Below are positions 6,650 through 13,250 of a DNA stretch of 13,250 nucleotides, piece by piece (position 1 is the first letter of the stretch; each line of letters starts with the position of its first letter). The stretch is from DATKMP01 sp035541775 (GTDB taxonomy: Bacteria > Bacteroidota > Ignavibacteria > UBA10030). The stretch spans positions 1 to 13,250 of the forward strand of contig DATKMP010000100.1 in the NCBI GenBank assembly GCA_035541775.1. The letters are read 5' to 3'. The notes beneath the pieces were generated by a model. It had not been told where the DNA came from. It did no database searches and was given only the letters and a program-made list of their open reading frames with translations. Position numbers and translations under genes: made by a program.

Positions 6650-7969
6650 ATGGATGCACTACTGCTGGCGCGGTTGCAGTTTGCGATGACTATCGGGTTT
6701 CATTTTCTCTTTCCACCAATTTCTATCGGGTTGGGTTGGCTTTTAGTCATGATGGAGTGGTACGGCTGGAAAAAGAATGACGAGTTGTATGTTCGCATGG
6801 GAAAATTTTTTGCGAAACTGTTTGCGCTCACCTTTGCGGTCGGAGTTGCGACCGGCATTGTGATGGAATTTCAGTTCGGCACAAACTGGGCGACGTATTC
6901 AAAATTTGTCGGCGATATTTTCGGTGCGCCGCTTGCTGCCGAAGGTGTCTTCGCTTTTTTTCTTGAATCCGGTTTTTTAGGATTGTACCTCTTCGGGCGC
7001 AATAAAGTTTCCAAACCCATTCATTGGTTTTCTTCACTGATGGTTGCTGTCGGTGCAACGATTTCTGCATTCTGGATCATCGTTGCAAATTCGTGGCAGC
7101 AAACACCGGCTGGCTACGTTATCCGCAATGGCCGAGCAGAGCTGACAAGTTTTTATGATGCCGTCTTTAATCCTTCAACACTCATTCGTTATTTCCATAC
7201 TGTCGATGCTGCATTAATTACAGGCGCATTCTTTGTGGCAGGCATTGCCGCATATTTAATTTTAAAAGGAAAAGAAATCGAGCTCGCACAGAAAGCCATG
7301 AAGCTCGCGGTCATCTTCGGCCTTATTACTTCCTTGCTGGAGTTGATGCCGTTTGGCCATGAGCATGCAAAACAGGTTGCACGCACACAACCGGAAAAAT
7401 TTGCGGCCATCGAAGGATTGTACACATCGCAACCTCAAGCGCCAATGGTGTTATTTGCGGTACCGTTCACAAAGCCGCCGGAACTCAAAGCTGTTGTTGA
7501 AATACAAGGAGTACTAAGTTGGATGGCGTTCGGCGATGTGAACGCACATATCAAAGGCATCAATGAATTCCCGCGAGAAAATATTCCACCTTTATGGTTG
7601 ACGTTTGTTTCGTTCCATAACATGGTTGTGCTCGGAATGTTTTTCATTGCGATAACACTTTATGCAACCTATTTGTTGTGGAAAAAAAATCTGTTTGAAA
7701 AAAAATGGCTCTTGAAATTATTTACCTGGTCTATTCCCTTGCCGCTTGCGGCATGCCAGCTTGGCTGGATGGCGGCGGAGGTTGGCAGACAGCCGTGGAT
7801 CGTGTACGGCTTGCTGCGCACAGCAGATGCTTCTTCAATTACCGTGAGCGCTCCCGAAATTCTTTTTTCCATCATCCTGTTCGGATGCGTTTATCTCTTG
7901 TTGGGTGCATTGTATATTTATCTTCTCGTTCGTGAAGTCAAACACGGACCCGAACCGGCAAATGGATAG
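6650..7969 (+). CDS. cydA: Cytochrome bd-type quinol oxidase subunit I
   Basis: CydA oxidises quinol and reduces O2 to water in the inner membrane without pumping protons. The 439-residue sequence begins MDALLLARLQFAMTIGFHFLF, with H18 matching the high-spin haem b595 ligand. E98 and E106 match the conserved pair near the haem b595/d site (E99 and E107 in E. coli). H183 (RYFHTVDAALITGAFF) and M325 (SFHNMVVLGM) match the haem b558 ligands H186 and M393. The Q-loop residues K250 and E255 are present with the correct spacing, and GWMAAEVGRQPW (372-383) is the family signature. The Q-loop is the short form, so this is the CIO-like/short-loop type and not the longer E. coli form. It has about nine membrane segments. 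cydB follows after 12 bases. The residue equivalences are by-eye alignments from memory of the family. Confidence 0.97.
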   Translation: MDALLLARLQFAMTIGFHFLFPPISIGLGWLLVMMEWYGWKKNDELYVRMGKFFAKLFALTFAVGVATGIVMEFQFGTNWATYSKFVGDIFGAPLAAEGVFAFFLESGFLGLYLFGRNKVSKPIHWFSSLMVAVGATISAFWIIVANSWQQTPAGYVIRNGRAELTSFYDAVFNPSTLIRYFHTVDAALITGAFFVAGIAAYLILKGKEIELAQKAMKLAVIFGLITSLLELMPFGHEHAKQVARTQPEKFAAIEGLYTSQPQAPMVLFAVPFTKPPELKAVVEIQGVLSWMAFGDVNAHIKGINEFPRENIPPLWLTFVSFHNMVVLGMFFIAITLYATYLLWKKNLFEKKWLLKLFTWSIPLPLAACQLGWMAAEVGRQPWIVYGLLRTADASSITVSAPEILFSIILFGCVYLLLGALYIYLLVREVKHGPEPANG

Positions 7970-7972
7970 GAG
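7968..7972 (+). promoter_or_regulatory. Ribosome binding site deciding the cydB start
   Basis: AGGAG overlaps the cydA stop codon (7967-7969). It is only 3 bases from the ATG at 7976 but 9 bases from the ATG at 7982. The second spacing is normal, and family members usually begin with MDLN, so 7982 is the preferred start. The overlap with the stop suggests translational coupling. Confidence 0.6.
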
Positions 7973-7981
7973 AATATGACC

Positions 7982-8998
7982 ATGGATTTAAATTCAATTT
8001 GGTTCTGGCTTGTCGGCGTGCTGATCATCGGCTACGCGATTTTAGATGGATTCGATTTCGGCGTCGGCATTCTTTCTCTTTTTGCAAAGAATGAAGAGGA
8101 ACGCCGCATTCACATGAACGCCATCGGTCCCGTTTGGGACGGCAATGAAGTCTGGCTGCTGACCGGCGGCGGCGCATTGTTTGCAGCGTTCCCGGTTGTC
8201 TATGCAACGGTCTTCAGTGGATTTTATCTTGCGTTGATGCTGCTGTTAGTTACTCTTATCGCGCGTGCTGTTTCGTTTGAGTTTCGTAGTAAGGTGGAAT
8301 CATCTTCGTGGCGAAGAATTTGGGACTGGGCCTTCGGTCTTGGAAGTCTACTTCCCGCATTATTGTTCGGTGTCGCCATCGGAAATATTTTGCATGGCGT
8401 GCCTGTGGATACCGGTGGAAATTATCTTGGATCGTTTCTGGGATTGCTCAATCCGTTTTCCATCGGCGTGGGATTACTGAGCGTCGTTCTCTTCACCATG
8501 CACGGTGCAATTTATCTTGCATCAAAAACAGATGGTGCTTTGCAATCACGCGCGGTGGACTGGGCATCCAAGCTGTGGATTCTTTTTGTTCTTCTGTATG
8601 TCGTGATGACGTTGTGGTCGTGGCTCGGATCGCCGTTTTTATTTGCAGGATCGATGAAGAATCCGTTCTTCTTTATCTTTTTGATTCTCCTTGTCGGCAC
8701 CATCGTGTATTTACCGATCGTTATAAAATCCGGAAAATTCGGGCGGGCGTTTTTCACTTCTTCGCTGTTGATTACGTCCATGCTCGGACAAATGGCGCTG
8801 AGTTTGTTTCCGCGACTGGTTCCTTCATCCATCGATCTTGCGTACAGTTTGACGATTTATAACGCATCCTCGAGTTCATTGACGTTACAAACCATGCTGA
8901 TTATTGCTCTTGTCGGCGTGCCGATTGTGATTGCCTATTCTGCATTCATTCATTATGTATTTCGCGGAAAGGTCGAGATTACAAAAGAAAGTTATTAA
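7982..8998 (+). CDS. cydB: Cytochrome bd-type quinol oxidase subunit II
   Basis: CydB is the structural partner of CydA in the inner membrane. From the ATG at 7982 it is 338 residues; an ATG at 7976 would add Met-Thr. Typical CydB blocks are all present: IGYAILDGFDFGVGIL near the start, GPVWDGNEVWLLTGGGALFAAFP (about 49-71), ARAVSFEFR (about 95-103), FTMHGAIYLASKTDGALQSR (about 171-190), and the C-terminal SSIDLAYSLTIYNASSSSLTL followed by GVPIVIAYSAFIHYVFRGKV. About eight membrane segments can be traced, and the length is usual for the short-loop/CIO-like branch. The 12-base distance and shared terminator place it in one operon with cydA. No small CydX-like gene follows before the terminator. 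Confidence 0.96.
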   Translation: MDLNSIWFWLVGVLIIGYAILDGFDFGVGILSLFAKNEEERRIHMNAIGPVWDGNEVWLLTGGGALFAAFPVVYATVFSGFYLALMLLLVTLIARAVSFEFRSKVESSSWRRIWDWAFGLGSLLPALLFGVAIGNILHGVPVDTGGNYLGSFLGLLNPFSIGVGLLSVVLFTMHGAIYLASKTDGALQSRAVDWASKLWILFVLLYVVMTLWSWLGSPFLFAGSMKNPFFFIFLILLVGTIVYLPIVIKSGKFGRAFFTSSLLITSMLGQMALSLFPRLVPSSIDLAYSLTIYNASSSSLTLQTMLIIALVGVPIVIAYSAFIHYVFRGKVEITKESY

Positions 8999-9019
8999 AG
9001 AGAAGATGTTTTTTTACCG

Positions 9020-9052
9020 ACAGGCGAAGGAAAAATCTTCGCCTGTTTTTTT
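9020..9052 (+). terminator. Rho-independent terminator after cydB
   Basis: ACAGGCGAAG (9020-9029) pairs perfectly with CTTCGCCTGT (9037-9046) around a 7-base loop, and a run of seven T follows (9046-9052). It lies 21 bases after the cydB stop. Read on the minus strand the stem is followed by CGGTAAAAAAA, so it has no T-run in that direction and should not terminate the convergent ctaB transcript efficiently. Confidence 0.92.
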
Positions 9053-9087
9053 ATGTCTTGGTTGTATAATCGGCAGTGGTGAACCGC

Positions 9088-9978
9088 TTACAGTATCGGT
9101 GAAATCATCAAAAAGAAAAAAAGCAGGGGAAGAAAAATGAGCGAAGCAAAAAATAATCTTCGCGCAGAAACGAACGTGTGATGCCGGTACATCGAAATCG
9201 ATAGAAATAGAAAAACAAAAGCAAGTATGAGCATCGCGCTAAAATAAATAATTCCAGCCATGCCAAGAAGCGTTGGCAGCAGTGACGCCGGGATCAAGAC
9301 GATTGAATATATCAGTGTTTGCCTGCCCGTAATTTTCCCAGACGGGTCAAGGACACTCAAGATTTTGTATCCGGCACGTTCATAATCTTTTCGATACATC
9401 CATGCAAGCGCCAAAAAATGCGGCATCTGCCAGAAGAAAAGAATAAAAAACAATGCCCATGCTTCGCGCGAAAGATCTCCGCGCGTTACCGCCCAGCCTA
9501 TCAGCGGCGGCAGCGCGCCGGGAATGCCGCCGACAATCGTCGCAAACGGCGTGCGGCGTTTCAACGGAGTGTAAACACATAAATAACTCGCCAGTGTCAG
9601 CGCTGCAAGAATTCCCGCCAGCAAATTTCCCGCAAGCGCGAGATATAAAATCCCACCGATTGCTAAAACGATTCCGAAGAATAATGCATCCGCAGAATCG
9701 ATTCGGCCGGATGGTAGCGGGCGCTGTGCCGTGCGTTTCATCTGTGCATCGTAATCCCGTTCGATATATTGATTCAATGTTCCTGCCGCGCCGCCGACAA
9801 GCAGCGTTCCGATTAACGTGTGAATCAGTGAAATATAATTTCCCATTTCTCTTGCTGCAAGATAGGAACTTCCGACAGCCGTTAGAACGGAAAGCAATGT
9901 CAACTCCGGTTTCATCAGAAGAATATAATTTGTTAATCCAGAAGAACGATGAATCGATATAGCGTTTTCAAATTTCAT
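9088..9978 (-). CDS. ctaB: Protoheme IX farnesyltransferase (haem O synthase)
   Basis: CtaB/CyoE adds a farnesyl group to haem B to make haem O, the precursor of haem A for the haem-copper oxidase encoded upstream. The 296-residue protein belongs to the UbiA prenyltransferase superfamily. The first Asp-rich motif is at 69-87 (N69, D75, D77, then MKRTAQRPLPSG), with the FFWQMPHFLALAW block at 181-193 and the second polar motif YRKDYERAGYKIL at 195-207. Eight to nine membrane segments are visible. The same frame stays open upstream to 10209, but that would overlap the preceding gene and adds no family sequence. The ATG at 9978 overlaps the preceding TGA by 4 bases (ATGA), typical of coupled translation. 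It is the last gene of the operon and converges on cydB with an 89-base gap. Confidence 0.95.
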   Translation of the reverse strand: MKFENAISIHRSSGLTNYILLMKPELTLLSVLTAVGSSYLAAREMGNYISLIHTLIGTLLVGGAAGTLNQYIERDYDAQMKRTAQRPLPSGRIDSADALFFGIVLAIGGILYLALAGNLLAGILAALTLASYLCVYTPLKRRTPFATIVGGIPGALPPLIGWAVTRGDLSREAWALFFILFFWQMPHFLALAWMYRKDYERAGYKILSVLDPSGKITGRQTLIYSIVLIPASLLPTLLGMAGIIYFSAMLILAFVFLFLSISMYRHHTFVSARRLFFASLIFLPLLFFFLMISPIL

Positions 9979-11324
9979 TTTGTTGAGGATGATTGAAGCT
10001 GTGCTACTTTTTGCATGATGTACGCGGCTATTGAATCCGCTTCCGCCTGTCTCAGCCCCTGGTTCGGCATCGGCGGATAATCCGGATTTTTCTTTACAGG
10101 ATTCATGATGAACGAAATCAATTCCGATTTCTTTCCTGCATATTTCGGTATCGTTTGAAGATACGGCGGCCCGACTTTCTTTGCATCGAACAAATGGCAT
10201 GCAGAACATTTCGCGTTGTAAATGTCTTCGCCCGTGAACGTCACCGTCGTCACGCCAAGTTTCGATTGAAGGTCTTCCATTTCTTTTTCATGCTGTTTCG
10301 AAATAACGACGGCCTGGCTTCGTGTTGCCGTTCCGATGGCGGCATATTCACTTCCGATATACAATCCGACAGCGGTCAAAAAGAGAACAAAGCCGATCAG
10401 TGCTGCAGACGGTGTCTGGGACACATAGAACCCGTACGCAAAATGTGCGGCAAGGAAAAATGCGACGAGAGCTATTCCTGCAAGCGCATACAATGTTCCC
10501 GACATCGCTGCAGGCGAAACATTGGCAAGATTAATCAAGAGTGCAATCGGCAGCATTATTAAGGAAAAAGCAATCAATCGTTTGCCGGTTATTTGTACCG
10601 ACAGCGAATCAGGTGCGTTGCCAGATTGCGAAAAAATGAAATAGGAAATTCCGAAACCTGTGCTTCCCGCGGCAATAGCGCCCATCAAAATAATTTTAAA
10701 CCAAACGTTCAGCGAAAAGAAAACGGCAAACAGTGAATCGATGGTCGTCCATTCATCGGGAGCGGCGATCAGTGCGCAGGATGCAGCGAAGAATATCAGC
10801 CCGAGAATCAACAACGCAAGGCCATAGGTTCCCGATCGTTCGTACTGCTGTTTGGTTTCTATTCGGAACTGTTCCGCATCTGCTGCAATTGCCGATGGAG
10901 TTTTCTTTTCTGCTATCGATTGATAGGAAGACAGAATTTCTTGAATGCGAAATGTTTCTTTGTAGCTATAAACAAGATACAATCCAATGCACATGAAGAC
11001 ATAGCCGAATCCCGCCAGCGAGACAGAAAAAGACGGCGTCGATTGCAGCAATTGTGCGTATGAAAAAACAAGCGCCGCCCCGGGAATCGCCGCAAGAAAA
11101 ACCGGAACGCTGCGCTGCTGTAATCCGCATGCCGCAAGTTTGTACGAGAGCGCAAGCGCTGCGGAATTCGATGCCTGCCTCCGATACCGGAACGACAACC
11201 AGACGGTACCAATCACAAATCCAACATACGGCAGTACGATCATCGAACTGATTGCAGCGACAAGCACAATAAGCCGGTAGTGTTCGAGCGAGGCAGGAAG
11301 CGCGATATCTTTTAAAAAGTCCAT
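9975..11324 (-). CDS. Polytopic membrane protein with C-terminal cytochrome c domain
   Basis: The 449-residue product starts at the ATG at 11324; the frame stays open to 11423 inside ctaC, but those 33 residues look non-coding. About eight membrane segments can be traced (near 17-42, 72-92, 103-120, 166-187, 200-228, 250-268, 276-298, 306-326). A helical linker (about 335-355) leads to a class I cytochrome c domain with the haem motif CSACH (373-377), GPPY (385-388) and a probable distal ligand M419 in YPPMPNQG. The membrane part contains only two His (15 and 294), so it is not an obvious multi-haem b protein, and I do not recognise its family. Since the neighbouring subunit II has no cytochrome c domain, the haem domain probably feeds electrons to its CuA site. 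It starts 7 bases after the ctaC stop and overlaps ctaB by 4. The cytochrome c call is firm; the role is inferred. Confidence 0.82.
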   Translation of the reverse strand: MDFLKDIALPASLEHYRLIVLVAAISSMIVLPYVGFVIGTVWLSFRYRRQASNSAALALSYKLAACGLQQRSVPVFLAAIPGAALVFSYAQLLQSTPSFSVSLAGFGYVFMCIGLYLVYSYKETFRIQEILSSYQSIAEKKTPSAIAADAEQFRIETKQQYERSGTYGLALLILGLIFFAASCALIAAPDEWTTIDSLFAVFFSLNVWFKIILMGAIAAGSTGFGISYFIFSQSGNAPDSLSVQITGKRLIAFSLIMLPIALLINLANVSPAAMSGTLYALAGIALVAFFLAAHFAYGFYVSQTPSAALIGFVLFLTAVGLYIGSEYAAIGTATRSQAVVISKQHEKEMEDLQSKLGVTTVTFTGEDIYNAKCSACHLFDAKKVGPPYLQTIPKYAGKKSELISFIMNPVKKNPDYPPMPNQGLRQAEADSIAAYIMQKVAQLQSSSTK

Positions 11325-11331
11325 AAGAATT

Positions 11332-12000
11332 TTATTGTTCTGTCGGTGCCGGTGATGGAACCCAGGACGCCGCTTTATAGGGTTTCGATTGCGTGAGCGA
11401 GACTCGATGGTACCAGTTTTCAAATCCCGCAGAGTCTAATGAAACGACTTTCGTGTACATATACGAATGCTGCAGCCCGCAATATTCTGCGCATGCAATA
11501 TCGTACGATGCCTGCCGGACCGTTTTGAACCACAACACATTTTCTCGATTCGGGATGACATCTTTCTTGATGCGGAACGCCGGAACATAAAACGAATGAT
11601 TCACATCGATTGAATGAAGCGTGCACACAATCGGCGTGTTCATCGGAACGAACAGCGTGTCGGTTTGAACGCCGTTGGGATATTCGAACGTCCATCGCCA
11701 CATTTGCGCCGTGACTTTCATCGGAAACGCACTGCTCGGCACATTTTGTTCGAGCAAGTAGCCGCGCCAGCCGAGATAAAATATTCCCATGAACAGAATG
11801 AGCGGTATGACAGTCCATGTTATTTCTAACGGGATATGGCCTTCGATGTCGGCCGGCTTCGGATTCTTCTTCCGGCTGTAGCGAATCACAAAAAACACCA
11901 TCACGATCAAGATGCCGAGAAATACCAGCAGCGATATTCCGACAATCGTCAAGAATGTTGTATCGACATAATCTGAAAATGGAGATGATCCTGAAAACAT
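11332..12000 (-). CDS. ctaC: Cytochrome c oxidase subunit II
   Basis: Subunit II accepts electrons from cytochrome c at its binuclear CuA centre and passes them to subunit I. The 222-residue protein has two membrane segments (about 15-40 and 58-80), then a cupredoxin domain. The copper ligands are complete: H135 (DVNHSF), C170, E172, C174, H178 and M181 within CAEYCGLQHSYM. WRWTF (101-105) is the aromatic patch on the electron path. No cleavable signal peptide or lipobox is apparent, and the protein stops about 40 residues after the CuA motif, so it lacks the fused cytochrome c domain of classical caa3 subunit II. That domain is instead on the next gene's product. It starts 12 bases after the ctaF stop, with only a weak GGAAA upstream. 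Confidence 0.95.
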   Translation of the reverse strand: MFSGSSPFSDYVDTTFLTIVGISLLVFLGILIVMVFFVIRYSRKKNPKPADIEGHIPLEITWTVIPLILFMGIFYLGWRGYLLEQNVPSSAFPMKVTAQMWRWTFEYPNGVQTDTLFVPMNTPIVCTLHSIDVNHSFYVPAFRIKKDVIPNRENVLWFKTVRQASYDIACAEYCGLQHSYMYTKVVSLDSAGFENWYHRVSLTQSKPYKAASWVPSPAPTEQ

Positions 12001-12012
12001 GAATATTTCCGA

Positions 12013-12333
12013 TCAGTGAAACGCGTAATCAAAAAATGTGAGCGAAATAAATATGAGAAACGTCACCAGAGCAACAAGAACAAAAATCCGGAATACACGT
12101 TCCTCAAATTTTAAATGCATGAAATTATTCAGCACGAACAAGCCTTTGACGGAAGCAATCACCAGCGCTGTGACGATAACCCAGCGGCCGAGATCGATAC
12201 CGGCAAGTGCGACGGTAAGACACGTCAGGGCAACCAAACCAAGCCAGATAAGCAGATACTGGCCGTAGCTCACTATGTGCTGCGCGTGCGCTTCATGCTT
12301 TTCCATAGCTATATGTTCTTCCGGTGGTTTCAT
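12013..12333 (-). CDS. ctaF: Cytochrome c oxidase subunit IV, prokaryotic type
   Basis: This 106-residue protein has three membrane helices (about 25-46, 50-70 and 80-103) and the FMHLKFE motif (71-77) typical of the small subunit IV of bacterial caa3/bo3-type oxidases, where it helps assembly or stability and carries no cofactor. The polar N-terminus is rich in His and Glu. The ATG at 12333 is 4 bases after the ctaE stop; a second Met at codon 10 is possible but would lengthen the gap in an otherwise compact operon. The family is divergent, so the call relies on size, topology, motif and position between ctaE and ctaC. Confidence 0.88.
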   Translation of the reverse strand: MKPPEEHIAMEKHEAHAQHIVSYGQYLLIWLGLVALTCLTVALAGIDLGRWVIVTALVIASVKGLFVLNNFMHLKFEERVFRIFVLVALVTFLIFISLTFFDYAFH

Positions 12334-12337
12334 TTTC

Positions 12338-12958
12338 TCAATGAATTAAATAAAATAACGGGAATAAAAATATCCAGATGATATCCACGAGGTGCCAATA
12401 GAGCGCGCCGGCTTCAAGTTTCACAAAGGACGTTTGATGAATGATTCCCTTCGATAGAAACACTAATGAAAATGCGAGAACAGCCATACCGACAATCACA
12501 TGAACGGCATGCAGCCCCGTCATCACATAATACAATCCGAAATAAAGAATCTCGCCGCTCGGCTTGTTCACCAATGTCGGCGACTGCGGATAAATGCCGA
12601 TGGAAATTTTGTGGCTCCATTCGAAATATTTATTCACCAAAAATATCAGCGCAAGAAGAATCGTTGTGCTCACGAGCGCCATCGATAAATATTTTTTCCC
12701 ATGCTGAATGGCCGTAATCGCCATGGCCACCGTCAAGCTGCTGGTGAGCAAAATGAGCGTATTGATCGTTCCGACAAACGTATCTAATTCTGCCGCGGCA
12801 AGACGGAATTCATCCGGATGCTTGAATCGATACACGGCATAAATAATAAACATCCCGCCGAACAAGATGAGCTCGCTGAAGAGGAACAGCCAGAGTCCCA
12901 TGCGCGAACCGACATCATCCCGATGTTTGTGTTCGACCGCTGCTTCGATGGTTGTCAC
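12338..12958 (-). CDS. ctaE: Cytochrome c oxidase subunit III
   Basis: Subunit III supports proton uptake and stability of the oxidase. The 206-residue form has about five membrane helices, as in caa3- and bo3-type enzymes that lack the first two helices of the mitochondrial form. Conserved features are GLWLFLFSELILFGG (21-35, including E29), NTLILLTSS (66-74), YVMTGLHAVHVIVGM (144-158) and the C-terminal YWHLVDIIWIFLFP (187-200). Translation begins at a GTG codon (12958) that overlaps the ctaD stop as GTGA, a 4-base overlap indicating coupled translation. No in-frame ATG fits as well: the next Met is codon 20, which would cut into the first helix. Confidence 0.94.
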   Translation of the reverse strand: MTTIEAAVEHKHRDDVGSRMGLWLFLFSELILFGGMFIIYAVYRFKHPDEFRLAAAELDTFVGTINTLILLTSSLTVAMAITAIQHGKKYLSMALVSTTILLALIFLVNKYFEWSHKISIGIYPQSPTLVNKPSGEILYFGLYYVMTGLHAVHVIVGMAVLAFSLVFLSKGIIHQTSFVKLEAGALYWHLVDIIWIFLFPLFYLIH

Positions 12959-13250
12959 GCATGCTCCTTTGCGGCTTGAAGGATTTCGGAATAATCGTAC
13001 GGTCCTTTTGTGACAACCGGAATTTCATGGAAATTTTCTGTCGGCGGCGGAGAAGCAACCGTCCACTCCAATGTCGCTCCGCCCCATGGATTTGCCGAAG
13101 CTCTCGTTCCTCTTCTCAACGAAACAAGAAGATTGATAATGAGAACAAGAATACCGATCGCCATCACCCATGAACCAATTGTTGCAACACGATGAAGCGT
13201 TTCAAACTGTGCAAGATAATGGTAATACCTTCGCGGCATACCGAGATACC
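12955..13250 (-). CDS. ctaD: Cytochrome c oxidase subunit I, C-terminal part (cut by window edge)
   Basis: About 97 residues are visible, beginning beyond the right edge. The motif GMPRRYYHY opens the visible part and is a hallmark of haem-copper oxidase subunit I just before its last helix. The helix follows (ATIGSWVMAIGILVLIINLLVSL). After it come ANPWGGATLEWTVASPPPTENF and PVVTKGPYDY, which match the conserved C-terminal tail of A-type subunit I. The haem- and copper-binding His residues lie upstream and cannot be checked here, so the exact haem type is not shown; the downstream haem O synthase gene suggests haem A or O. The stop overlaps the GTG start of ctaE by 4 bases. Confidence 0.95.
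   Translation of the reverse strand, partial: YLGMPRRYYHYLAQFETLHRVATIGSWVMAIGILVLIINLLVSLRRGTRASANPWGGATLEWTVASPPPTENFHEIPVVTKGPYDYSEILQAAKEHA

Noticed and set aside
8308..8862. 184-codon plus-strand frame inside cydB
   Set aside because: It is a shifted frame within a highly conserved membrane protein gene, with composition rich in Arg/Cys/His and no ribosome site.
9979..10209. N-terminal extension of the ctaB frame (77 residues before MKFEN)
   Set aside because: It lies inside the cytochrome c fusion gene in another frame and adds no UbiA-family sequence. The ATGA overlap at 9975-9978 is the natural start.
11325..11423. N-terminal extension of the membrane-cytochrome c gene (33 residues)
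   Set aside because: It is Arg/His-rich sequence from inside ctaC in another frame. The ATG at 11324, 7 bases after the ctaC stop, fits the operon spacing.

Overview
The window looks like chromosomal DNA from a Gram-negative bacterium of the Bacteroidota / Chlorobiota / Ignavibacteria (FCB) group. The reasons are a TonB-type outer-membrane protein with a carboxypeptidase-regulatory-like N-terminal domain and plug of the kind common in that group, a DUF3788-like protein, a caa3-type oxidase operon with a stand-alone small subunit II, and several genes without a clear Shine-Dalgarno sequence. The exact taxon cannot be fixed from the sequence. I saw no tRNA, rRNA, CRISPR array, insertion sequence or phage gene, and no gene-free stretch longer than about 300 bases.

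Left part (1-3584, all minus strand): a partial outer-membrane beta-barrel receptor-like protein (549 residues visible, C-terminus beyond the left edge) lies 4 bases downstream of a putative outer-membrane or periplasmic lipoprotein of unknown function. Upstream of that pair, after a 275-base gap holding an inverted repeat, lie two small genes: a DUF3788-like protein and a SnoaL/NTF2-like protein.

Middle part (3862-9052, plus strand): a large soluble hybrid histidine kinase (receiver, three PAS, HisKA, HATPase, receiver) is followed by cydA and cydB, a complete cytochrome bd-type quinol oxidase with a short Q-loop. This unit ends at a strong intrinsic terminator (9020-9052).

Right part (9088-13250, minus strand, convergent with cydAB): a tightly packed haem-copper oxidase operon, transcribed as ctaD (partial, cut by the right edge), ctaE, ctaF, ctaC, a polytopic membrane protein with a C-terminal cytochrome c domain, and ctaB (haem O synthase). 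Neighbouring genes overlap by 4 bases or are separated by at most 12.

Together the window holds two terminal oxidases facing each other. One is a bd-type quinol oxidase, a class usually used at low oxygen. The other is an aa3/caa3-like cytochrome c oxidase with its own haem O synthase and a tethered cytochrome c. A multi-PAS kinase sits directly upstream of the bd oxidase and could be a redox or oxygen sensor, but that link rests on gene position and motif resemblance only. The least explained item is the 449-residue membrane-cytochrome c fusion (9975-11324). Most of the rest is recognisable respiratory machinery, and I do not see a clearly new defence, mobile or RNA-based system here.
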